This document shows, one piece after another, positions 1 to 7,335 of a stretch of 7,618 nt of DNA (positions are counted from its first letter, which is position 1; each line of letters opens with the position of its first letter). A model generated the notes under the pieces. The model was given only the letters and a program-made list of their open reading frames with translations. It searched no databases and was not told the DNA's origin. The stretch comes from an uncultured Nostocoides sp. (GTDB taxonomy: Bacteria > Actinomycetota > Actinomycetes > Actinomycetales > Dermatophilaceae). Position numbers and translations under genes: made by a program. The stretch lies in assembly GCA_936931335.1 (NCBI GenBank), contig CAKZIH010000148.1:1-7618 (forward strand). Reading direction: 5' to 3'.

Positions 1-674
1 GACGCCACCTCGAGCTCCTCCAAGGCGGCCGACCTGCTGGCAGGCCGTTCACGAATCGACCCGCCAACCGCTCGAACGACGATCTCTGGGGCGAACCAGC
101 AACCTCCGTCCATACGGCCCGGGCGGGCTGTATTGGTGTTGAGCAGCGTGAGGGTCACGGCCGAGACGCCATCCCGCGGATGACGCACGTTCGAGACGAG
201 TTGCAGACCATCGGTTACCGCGTGGCGGTGGAGACCTTCGGCGGCGAAGGCCACACTGAGCTGGAGGTTCCAAGGGCCGATCTCCTCGCGGACCCAGGAC
301 CCCCCCGGCTGTTCGACGTACCGAGCAGCGGTCACGGTTATATCCAATTCCGCGCCTTCTGCTACCTCGACCGCGAATGAGAGACCCATCGACCGAGGGT
401 GGCGGGCGTGTGCCATTGAGACGGCGGGGTCAGCTTGGGCATCGGCTGCCTGACCACCGACCTCCTGCTCCTCGTCAATCTCGGTCGATACCTCAACTTC
501 GCCCGCCGTGCCGCTCTCATTGGGCAAGACCTCGGGGTAGAGCACACCGACGACGAACCGTGACAGAGGAAGCTCGTTTAGGACGTGGTCGCCCTCGTCT
601 CCAAGCAGATCACCGCGCAACCGCTCAAGCATCCTGGCTCGCGTCTCATATGCATGTTTCAAGTTAGTCAACAT
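1..674 (-). CDS. drmA: DrmA-like DISARM helicase, N-terminal part (cut by window edge)
   Basis: Only the first 224 residues are inside the window; the reading frame is open to position 1. The start chosen is the ATG at 674-672, three bases after the stop of the upstream UvrD-like gene (TGA-CGG-ATG). Seen in the sequence: a short helical start (residues 7-25), then SRFVVGVLYP (38-47), an acidic low-complexity linker rich in E, D, Q and A (52-84), RSMGLSFAVEV (94-104), a beta-rich stretch with a lone RYVE (118-121), VTLTLLNTNT (173-182) and WFAPEIVVR (193-201). From family knowledge, this order (substrate-independent leader, 'ylvGxLxP', acidic linker, 'S-hydrophobic-GLSF', beta-rich segment, 'LxN', 'FxPElxV') is the N-terminus of DrmA, the large helicase of DISARM phage defence. 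Its helicase motifs would be beyond the window, so enzymatic activity is inferred. An alternative is another DUF1998-associated defence helicase with the same leader. The reading frame shows no frameshift or stop. Confidence 0.68.
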   Translation of the reverse strand, partial: MLTNLKHAYETRARMLERLRGDLLGDEGDHVLNELPLSRFVVGVLYPEVLPNESGTAGEVEVSTEIDEEQEVGGQAADAQADPAVSMAHARHPRSMGLSFAVEVAEGAELDITVTAARYVEQPGGSWVREEIGPWNLQLSVAFAAEGLHRHAVTDGLQLVSNVRHPRDGVSAVTLTLLNTNTARPGRMDGGCWFAPEIVVRAVGGSIRERPASRSAALEELEVA

Positions 675-677
675 CCG

Positions 678-2384
678 TCACCGCCATTCGAAAGCCACAG
701 GGCCGCCTACGCGCGCTCCCACCCATAACCCATGAACCCCTCTCCCTGCCTGCTGTGCCTGCCCCAGAACTGACTCGGTGCCTTCAACCCGCGCTCCGCG
801 TAGGGCCGGAACCTTCGACCTGCTGAGCTGTCGCACAACACTGCCAAAGACCTCGCTAGTACGGGCGATAGGCACACCGTCGACCGTCGCGTCCCAGGAC
901 GGGACGGTGCCGCCGTCAACCGAAGTCAGGTCTTCGCCTCTGCGCCACTCCACCTCACGACCGACCGCCGAACGAAGGTCGGTGGAACATGGACCGAGCT
1001 CCCGACACCACTGCGGCTCCATGAGGACTGCACGGGTACCGCCCCTAAACCCTCGCAGCAGCCATGCGCTACCGTTCCTCTTCGCCCATCCGCGGGTGTC
1101 GACACCCCGCACGGTCGTAAGATGAGACCGCGAGCGGGAGAGCGCGACGAACAGGCGCTTACTCGCTGCATCTTCTCCGTTGTCCTCCTCGTACCAGTCT
1201 CCAGGATCAACAAGGACGACGTTGTCGAACTCCAGGCCTTTGGCGCGATGCACCGTCGAAACGACGACGCTACTCTCGGGTGATCGAAGTAGCTCCGGGG
1301 GACAACGGCGCTGGCTGAGCCCAACGGCGAGTGATCTCTTGTCAAGAAAACGGCGTGAACCAGCTGAGCGCATCATTGCCCGCCATTTCCCCGGAATATC
1401 GTCGATCCCGTAAACGGATGCTGCCGTCTCGAAGTCGGTGAACGACATGCTCGGACCTGGGTCGTCCTCGAGCACCCTGGCTAGCCAGGGCGCCAGCGCT
1501 GCCTCAGCCCTGCTCGCCGCCCGTTCCGCTCCCATCCCAAGACCCCACAGGGCGTCTACCACCAGCCCTGCCCGAGCATTGGTGTCACATAAAAACGCAG
1601 TCGTCCCGGGCCAACGCCTGATGGTTGCGACAGCGTCCTCGTCGAGTTGGCCCAGTGGAGCAAGATCGTCAACAACCTCGCGTAACCGCGATAGGCAAGC
1701 GGAAGGCGATAAGTGGGTCAAGTCAGACCGTAGAGACGACACTCGCCGTGCGTCCGGGGTCTTCGACCGATACTCGCCGGCGAGAGAGACTTCGTCCGGA
1801 GCGAGCTTTTTCCGAAGCAGCTCGACGAGGCCTATGTGAGTGTCGGCATCGCGGCGTTGGAAGTCGTAGATCCCCTGCATCGGATCGCCCAGGACCGTAA
1901 ATCCAGCGTTATTCTCGCGAACCCGCCCGAGGATCGCAAGCACAAAATCGGCTCGGACCCCCACCACGTCCTGTGCCTCGTCGACGATCACATGCCGGAC
2001 GTCATCCAGCGGGGTCTGCCCGCCCTCGAGTACCAGCTCCGTAGCGCGGACGATCGAAGCTTCGTATCCGGTGAAAATCGGGTCGGAGGGCTCGAACTCC
2101 AGCCGGATCCGGGCCGCAAGCGCGTCAAGAGTTGTGACATCGACCCGATCGCCCGTGTCGGACGCCTCCTCAGTACGGTCGCGCAGAACATCAACGGCCG
2201 CGTTCGAGAAGGAAACGGCCAAGATCTCGTCGGGATAGGTCCCATCGTCAACGAGCTGACGGCAGCGCTCTGCGACGACCTGAGACTTGCCCGCGCCTGG
2301 GCCCGCCAGCACGAGAAGGCAGGAGCCAACCGGCTCGGAAGCCACCCGGGCCTGTTCCGCATCTAGCGTGATGTCCTCCATCAC
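678..2384 (-). CDS. UvrD/Rep-like superfamily 1 DNA helicase
   Basis: Predicted ATP-dependent 3'-5' DNA translocase/helicase of 568 aa, cytoplasmic. Motifs in order, numbered from the GTG start: Q-motif LDAEQ (7-11); Walker A AGPGAGKS (27-34, Lys33); motif Ia VSFSNAAVDVLRDR (57-70); motif Ib-like TTLDALAAR (84-92); Walker B VIVDEAQD (132-139); motif III VLGDPMQGIYDF (164-175); EYRS (204-207), as in motif IV of UvrD; motif V STVHRAKGLEF (376-386); motif VI VALSRSR (413-419, Arg417 the likely arginine finger). All catalytic motifs look intact. At 568 aa it is shorter than typical UvrD/Rep (about 670-730 aa), so the 2B region is reduced, and residues ~430-568 form a C-terminal extension that I cannot assign. 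No nuclease motif is seen. In size it resembles the helicase subunit of Gabija (GajB), but no GajA-type partner is present. The gene starts inside the stop of the upstream ATPase-helicase (GTG at 2384 or ATG at 2381), which implies translational coupling. Confidence 0.93.
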   Translation of the reverse strand: MMEDITLDAEQARVASEPVGSCLLVLAGPGAGKSQVVAERCRQLVDDGTYPDEILAVSFSNAAVDVLRDRTEEASDTGDRVDVTTLDALAARIRLEFEPSDPIFTGYEASIVRATELVLEGGQTPLDDVRHVIVDEAQDVVGVRADFVLAILGRVRENNAGFTVLGDPMQGIYDFQRRDADTHIGLVELLRKKLAPDEVSLAGEYRSKTPDARRVSSLRSDLTHLSPSACLSRLREVVDDLAPLGQLDEDAVATIRRWPGTTAFLCDTNARAGLVVDALWGLGMGAERAASRAEAALAPWLARVLEDDPGPSMSFTDFETAASVYGIDDIPGKWRAMMRSAGSRRFLDKRSLAVGLSQRRCPPELLRSPESSVVVSTVHRAKGLEFDNVVLVDPGDWYEEDNGEDAASKRLFVALSRSRSHLTTVRGVDTRGWAKRNGSAWLLRGFRGGTRAVLMEPQWCRELGPCSTDLRSAVGREVEWRRGEDLTSVDGGTVPSWDATVDGVPIARTSEVFGSVVRQLSRSKVPALRGARVEGTESVLGQAQQAGRGVHGLWVGARVGGPVAFEWR

Positions 2385-5300
2385 CGGGCCGACCGTCCGC
2401 CCCAGAGATGGGCGAAGTGCCGGAAGGCAAATCCCTCGCCAAAATTCGTGAGATTGTCTGCCACGTTGACGATCAGAACCTCCTCCTTCCCGCCGTTAAG
2501 CGGACCTCGCAGGCCGCGCCCAATCATCTGCTGGTAAATGTTCGGGCTGAACGTCGGTCGAGTGATGAAGACCGCGTCGACCTGAGGGACGTCGAAGCCC
2601 TCCGTGAATACGTTGTAGTTCGTCAGCACTCGGACCCGACCGGCGCGGAAATCGTCGATGTAGCGCCGGCGGGCATGCTTAGAGGTCGTGCCTGACACCG
2701 CCCGCGCCTCGACGCCACGGAACGACAGCATGGCCGCCAAGACCCGCGCGTTCTCAACGGAGGTGGCGAAGAGCAGAACCTTCTGGCTGGGATCGAGCTC
2801 AAGAACGGAATCAACGATCACGCGGTTTCGGTCCGCGTTCTTTCCGAGCCGCTCCTCGACCGACGGAAGGATTCGCCTCAGGTCGCGCGCGGCAGCCGCT
2901 TCCTCAGGCGAAAGCTTTAGTTCTGCACCTGCCAGCTCTCGCTGGCGAACCCTAGCAAGAATGCTCATGTCCTGGAGGTATGCGTACACATCATCATCAG
3001 GGAAGACGCCCGCATCTAGAGCATTCCCGTTGTAACGACTTGCTAGACGAGCGGTCTCTTCCTCGTTGAAGCCACGAAACGGCGTCGCCGTGAGCCCGAG
3101 CATCGGGACGCTCATTTCCGCCACGCGCGCGGTTCCGCCTAGTGCGCTGAGCGCCTTGGTGTACTGCTTACCGATGGACCGATGGGCCTCGTCCACCACG
3201 ATCATAGAAGGACTAACCAGCCAGCCGTACTCCGCCTCCCACTTCCCGTTTTTCCGGCGCTGAATGGCGTCCAGCTTCGCGACGGACGCGACGACGACCT
3301 GGTGTCCGTCCCTTTCGTTCGCCTCGTTCTCCCCCCAAAGCCTGCTCAAAGTCAGCGGCGTTCCCGCACCGCCTCTGGCACGCCACACCTGGGACCAGGT
3401 CTGCGTCGCCTGTTCGCACAGCTCGTCGGTCTCAGCAACCCAAACGATGCGGAGAGCCCGAGTCGCTTCGGCCATGTGCTCGACCAGCGCCTGGACCGCG
3501 ACCCGGGTCTTCCCGGCACCCGTTGGCAGTGCAACCAGGCCTCTGGTCTGTTTGGCTTCTGGATGCAGAAGGTCCCGGATCCTCTGGCCAATTACGCGTT
3601 GATAGTCGTGCAGGTCGCCGAGCAGGGGCGGTCCCTCGACCTCGACTTCGGCCGCACGCTTCTCACCCGAGAAGCCAGCGAACTCGACAGGAAGGTCGAG
3701 GGACCGGACCCACTCACGGGCCGCGCGCGAACCGGCCCACGTCGACGGCGGTTCTAGTCTCTTTCGGTCAAGCGCCGCACGGTGAGTCTGCAAGATCTCG
3801 TATCCGTCGACAGCCAGCGCCAACCGGGCGAGGGACCGTGGATCGAGAACCTCGTTCCCTGACTCGAGGCTTGCCAGAGCAGCAGATGGAACGTGTTTGC
3901 GGAGGTCGTCAACCCCTACTGCCAATATCAGTTTATCAAGGACGTCCGGTGCCGCCGCGATCTCCTGGCGGAGCTTGTTCCGGCGTGCCTCCTCCATTCG
4001 ATCCAGGACCGCGTCAGGCCGGATGTTGATGTCTGTCGCTCGGGCGATCTGACCTATGACGCCCTGGTCGGTCGAGGCAGTGGTGTAAACGATCCGGCCC
4101 TCACGGTGCTGCTGGAGAGGGCGAACCAACTGGCCTGTCGGTGTGGCCGTTAGAATCTCCAAACGGCGACAGGGTTGGACTGTGAGGTCCAACAGGTCGT
4201 GAGGAAGATCAAGACGCAGCGGCGGGTATCTGTCAGCGGCCGAGAATGGCTCGCCAGCTGGCTCGAACTCGAGTGTCTCGGTGAGCATCTCCTCACCCGG
4301 CGGCATGTCCCAGCCGTCACGCAGCGAGTCACAGTCGGCTTCCGACGCCGCTAGGATGCACGGGATACCTGCGGCTACGAGTGATTCGAACACCTCCTTC
4401 CGCGCGGTGACGGCAGCCTCGGTCGCCGCAACCTCGGCCGTACCCGCCCCTTTCCGAACTTTGATCCGGGGCGGCGCGGACTGCCCCTGATACGCCGCCC
4501 ACGCGTACAGAAGGAAGCGCCGATTCTCGTCCCACCGCCCGGCCTCAGCACAGAGGGCGTCCCAGTCCTCCTGGCGCAAATCGTCGACCGAGGATCCCAA
4601 GCGGAGAGCGCGGCAGATCGCGTCAGAAAGCGCAGGCTCTTTGACGTAGGGGAGTGGTTGTTCAATGCCGTCAATTTCGGCACCGCCGTTCCAGCGCAGG
4701 CACCTCCGTACCGGCTGCGGTCCTGCAAGCGTCTCGAGGTGCCCGTAGCGGGCCAGGTGGTCCCAGACGGGGTCTAGGCGGGAGGTAGGTGAACCACCGC
4801 CCTTGCGCGAGATTCGCCACGTTTCGTTGCCGTCGAGCTGACGAATCGCGGCAAGGGTGAGTGCTACGCGGCCAGCCGGACTCAGTTCGGGGAGGACTCT
4901 GAGCGGCCAAATCACCCGCCCCTCGTCGATGTCGATCGATGCGTCCGGCAGACGTGGGGCCGAGATATGTCTCCGAAATGCCTCGCGAGACCGTTCGCGA
5001 GCAACAGTGCGCCAGGGTTCCACGGGCGGGTTGACGATTCGGCGCGGCGCAGCTACCAAGCCGAGCCTTTCCAGGAGCTCCCGGTCCTGCTGGTGGAAAC
5101 GCATGTCGACGGCGAACGCCCGGTCCCGTGAGCCGTCATCCGGAATGACAGGTCCGGGGAGGAAAACCGAGCCCGGTTCCGCCCAGCTTCCGGCCGCTGA
5201 ACGCACTCGCAGCCTGGTTAGCACCTCGTCTTCAAACGTCTCGCGAAAGATCCGTTCCGCTTCGTCGACCCCGTTCTTGCGCGACGCTGCCCAGACTCGG

Positions 5301-7021
5301 TCCCAGTGGACGGTGGGCTGGCAGAGCTCACTGCGGAGTTCTCCGGCGTCATCGAAGATTTCGATCCCGAGGTGCCCGAGCGCCCGAACCACAGCGGGGT
5401 CGGCGGCGAGGACTGGGTCGATGATGAGCTGGCCCGTCTGGGTACCGGGACCGGGGAGGAACACCTGACCTCGGCGGCAGGTGTGCACAGACCCGTCGTC
5501 GAGGAGAAGGACACGCGCCTTAAGCAGCTCCTCCCGGTGATCCGGCAAACGCTGGAGCAGTGAAGATACAAGCCGGACTGCGGCCGCACTGCCCTCCACT
5601 GTGGGGGTACGCACAAGATGTTCGACCCACTTCCGCAGTGACACGGCCGCGCGCTCGTGGTATCGGAGGAGCCGAAGGACCTTCGAGCGACTCTCCGCGG
5701 ACGACACCCCGTGATGAACCCAGTTCTCGGGGTCGGGACAAGCACTTGACCAGAGCGCGAGCTCAGTCGGTGCGAGCCCCTCGGGGTGCAGGTTCACCCG
5801 CGTCGGGTGACGAAGTCCGCCCGCGAGCGTCGGAATGCACGGCCTTTGGCTCACCGCGCGCATGACGGGGTCATTGATGACCTCGTCGGCATAGCTACGC
5901 TTCTCCTTGCCGCGCGCGGGAAGGACGTCAAGCACAGAGTTTGGGCGATCAGCACGGTGCAGATGAGGCAGCGCTCCCACCACGAGGCGCGGGAGGACCG
6001 TGGTAAGCAACTCGTCGTTGAAGGCTCCCGGCAGCAGAGATTCCCGGTCGTCTGCCAGCTTCCAGGGTGCGTTGACGATGCCCGACAGGGTCGTAGGGGA
6101 AGCAGTTGGAAAAAAGGACCAGAAGGCACCGATGCCCTTGGGTGCACCATCCAGAGGCGCGGCCCAGGACACCTCGACTGCCTCGCGAGCCGCGGCGTAT
6201 CCCCCGTCCGCCAGAGCCTCCTTGCTCGGGTTGTGGGTCTCCCGGCGCACTACCCAGGTCGACTTACGACCTGCGTCGTCGAGCACGAACCCGCCCTCGT
6301 CTCCGGGTCTGAGGGTGATCGAGCGGGAGCGACCAGAGTCACGGTCCTCGATGTCCAGGCGCTTCACATGTTGCGAGAACAGTACGAACTGCGCGGGGAA
6401 CGTGCTCAGCGAGGAAGCGAGCGTCGCTCGTTCCCGCAATACGGGAACGACAACGACTGTCGCGGCCCACTTCATCAGTGCCTGCAGGACCGGGTCCCCG
6501 CGACTCACGTCCCACGGATCGACCGGTCGCGCGTACCGCATGACCGGGTAGCGCTCGAGACCCGGTACCTGCTTCCGCAGGACCTCTTCAGACAGGGAAC
6601 GGCTGAACTCGAAGCTCCCCGATCGACTGACGATTTTCGGCGCGTCAGACACGGCAAGGACCGACTTGAATCCCAGACCGAACCGTCCGATCTGTTCGTC
6701 GCGCTTGACCGAGTCGTGGGTCGCCATCAGGGCGCGTACACCATGCACCGCGACAGGGTCCCCGTTGTTCGCGACGTACAGCGTGCTCGAGGTGAGGACG
6801 ACCTCGCAGCGACCGTCCGTACCTCGACAGGCGTCTGCAGCGTTCTGGAGAAGTTCGAAGAGCTGGCGCCTCGCGTAAGCACCCTCGACAATGCTGCGCT
6901 CGATGTTGGCGTCCTGCCCCACCCGAGCCGGATCGGCGCGGTACGTGTCTAGGACCCGCTCGTTCTGCGCGAGCACGGCGCGAGCAATCTCACCGTCCAG
7001 GCCCTCCCACTCCATTGCCAT
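2381..7021 (-). CDS. Sacsin-like GHKL ATPase fused to DEAH superfamily 2 helicase
   Basis: A 1546-aa two-ATPase protein. The N-terminal part is a sacsin/HSP90-type GHKL ATPase: N-box ELLQNAADA (56-64; Glu56, Asn60, Asp63), a G1-like segment ANNGDPV (84-90) and G2 box IGRFGLGFKS (111-120), with a sacsin-family block WKLADDRES near 320-328. The middle (about 380-1100) has no domain I can name, but it carries two VFLPGP segments (520-525 and 619-624). The C-terminal part is a superfamily-2 helicase like type I/III restriction translocases: LHDYQ (1137-1141), Walker A LPTGAGKT (1165-1172), DEAH (1277-1280), LTATPF (1310-1315), TEGFD (1473-1477) and QMIGRGLRG (1498-1506). All core helicase residues are intact. 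No nuclease or transmembrane segment is seen. The start is ATG at 7021, with AGGGGG 10 bases upstream; an ATG two codons later (7015) is the alternative. The frame stays open to 7282, but the added 87 residues look non-coding. First gene of the probable operon; likely a nucleic-acid translocase with an ATP-driven sensor or clamp domain (inference). Confidence 0.93.
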   Translation of the reverse strand: MAMEWEGLDGEIARAVLAQNERVLDTYRADPARVGQDANIERSIVEGAYARRQLFELLQNAADACRGTDGRCEVVLTSSTLYVANNGDPVAVHGVRALMATHDSVKRDEQIGRFGLGFKSVLAVSDAPKIVSRSGSFEFSRSLSEEVLRKQVPGLERYPVMRYARPVDPWDVSRGDPVLQALMKWAATVVVVPVLRERATLASSLSTFPAQFVLFSQHVKRLDIEDRDSGRSRSITLRPGDEGGFVLDDAGRKSTWVVRRETHNPSKEALADGGYAAAREAVEVSWAAPLDGAPKGIGAFWSFFPTASPTTLSGIVNAPWKLADDRESLLPGAFNDELLTTVLPRLVVGALPHLHRADRPNSVLDVLPARGKEKRSYADEVINDPVMRAVSQRPCIPTLAGGLRHPTRVNLHPEGLAPTELALWSSACPDPENWVHHGVSSAESRSKVLRLLRYHERAAVSLRKWVEHLVRTPTVEGSAAAVRLVSSLLQRLPDHREELLKARVLLLDDGSVHTCRRGQVFLPGPGTQTGQLIIDPVLAADPAVVRALGHLGIEIFDDAGELRSELCQPTVHWDRVWAASRKNGVDEAERIFRETFEDEVLTRLRVRSAAGSWAEPGSVFLPGPVIPDDGSRDRAFAVDMRFHQQDRELLERLGLVAAPRRIVNPPVEPWRTVARERSREAFRRHISAPRLPDASIDIDEGRVIWPLRVLPELSPAGRVALTLAAIRQLDGNETWRISRKGGGSPTSRLDPVWDHLARYGHLETLAGPQPVRRCLRWNGGAEIDGIEQPLPYVKEPALSDAICRALRLGSSVDDLRQEDWDALCAEAGRWDENRRFLLYAWAAYQGQSAPPRIKVRKGAGTAEVAATEAAVTARKEVFESLVAAGIPCILAASEADCDSLRDGWDMPPGEEMLTETLEFEPAGEPFSAADRYPPLRLDLPHDLLDLTVQPCRRLEILTATPTGQLVRPLQQHREGRIVYTTASTDQGVIGQIARATDINIRPDAVLDRMEEARRNKLRQEIAAAPDVLDKLILAVGVDDLRKHVPSAALASLESGNEVLDPRSLARLALAVDGYEILQTHRAALDRKRLEPPSTWAGSRAAREWVRSLDLPVEFAGFSGEKRAAEVEVEGPPLLGDLHDYQRVIGQRIRDLLHPEAKQTRGLVALPTGAGKTRVAVQALVEHMAEATRALRIVWVAETDELCEQATQTWSQVWRARGGAGTPLTLSRLWGENEANERDGHQVVVASVAKLDAIQRRKNGKWEAEYGWLVSPSMIVVDEAHRSIGKQYTKALSALGGTARVAEMSVPMLGLTATPFRGFNEEETARLASRYNGNALDAGVFPDDDVYAYLQDMSILARVRQRELAGAELKLSPEEAAAARDLRRILPSVEERLGKNADRNRVIVDSVLELDPSQKVLLFATSVENARVLAAMLSFRGVEARAVSGTTSKHARRRYIDDFRAGRVRVLTNYNVFTEGFDVPQVDAVFITRPTFSPNIYQQMIGRGLRGPLNGGKEEVLIVNVADNLTNFGEGFAFRHFAHLWGGRSAR

Positions 7022-7030
7022 TCTTGCGTT

Positions 7031-7040
7031 TCCCCCTGCC
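7031..7040 (-). promoter_or_regulatory. Ribosome binding site of the ATPase-helicase gene
   Basis: On the minus strand this reads GGCAGGGGGA. The purine-rich AGGGGG core (7037-7032) is 10 bases before the ATG at 7021 and 16 before the alternative ATG at 7015. It is the reason for preferring 7021 over the in-frame upstream ATG at 7282. It is the only clear Shine-Dalgarno sequence among the three operon genes; the downstream two appear to rely on coupling. Confidence 0.6.
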
Positions 7041-7128
7041 GTAGCGCGTGTCGAGGTATGAGAGGAACATAACCGCCCCGCACGACAACGGACGTCGCTG
7101 CCCTCGCGCGTCTTCCCTCGGCCGTCGA

Positions 7129-7142
7129 CGAGGCATGCCTCG
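7129..7142. repeat. 14-bp perfect palindrome, possibly part of a REP-like element
   Basis: CGAGGCATGCCTCG is perfectly self-complementary. Read with its right flank it gives CCTCGACTAGCTCGG (7139-7153), which resembles the dispersed 'CCTTCGACAAGCTCAGG' repeat of many high-GC genomes, matching at about 12 of 17 bases. It could equally be an operator for a dimeric regulator of the operon. A single copy in the window cannot separate these possibilities. Confidence 0.35.
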
Positions 7143-7321
7143 ACTAGCTCGGCGCACCCATGCGCACTCAATCGGGCAGCGAACCGCGCTCGGCGCGTCG
7201 GTGCCATAGGCCCCACCGTGACGGCCCAGACGACATTGGGCGCAGAGTCGTTGAAGCGTCCGTCCGCGTGAGCGCCTGGCATACCGCCCCGGTGTACCGC
7301 CGCCCAGTGCTCAACACACCA

Positions 7322-7335
7322 GCGCGTCGACGCGC
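7322..7335. repeat. 14-bp GC-rich palindrome downstream of gamma-glutamyltransferase
   Basis: GCGCGTCGACGCGC is a perfect palindrome lying 25-38 bases beyond the gamma-glutamyltransferase stop. Position and GC content fit a transcription-terminating hairpin, as often found without a U-tract in actinobacteria, but the minus strand downstream has no T-run and the hairpin loop would be only about four bases. Terminator function is therefore an inference from position. Confidence 0.35.

Noticed and set aside
377..667. Plus-strand frame of 96 codons opposite the drmA-like start
   Set aside because: Its translation is Arg/Pro/His-rich, while the minus-strand frame has a recognisable conserved pattern and abuts the upstream stop.
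1836..2366. Plus-strand frame of 176 codons opposite the UvrD-like Walker A/B region
   Set aside because: The opposite strand encodes complete helicase motifs, and the plus-strand translation resembles no known family.
5786..6952. Long plus-strand open frame (388 codons) opposite the sacsin-like domain
   Set aside because: It is antisense to intact N-box and G2-box coding sequence, its translation is rich in Arg, His and Gly without family resemblance, and long shadow frames are common in GC-rich DNA.
678..7021. Gabija system (GajA OLD-family nuclease + GajB UvrD helicase)
   Set aside because: The UvrD-like protein has GajB-like size, but its partner has GHKL and SF2 helicase motifs, with no sign of an ABC-type ATPase plus TOPRIM nuclease.
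7022..7282. In-frame N-terminal extension of the fusion ATPase (87 residues, ATG at 7282)
   Set aside because: The translation is Arg/Ala/Cys-rich and not domain-like, it crosses a palindrome, and the ATG at 7021 has a Shine-Dalgarno sequence and begins a protein that reaches the N-box at a family-typical distance of about 55 residues.
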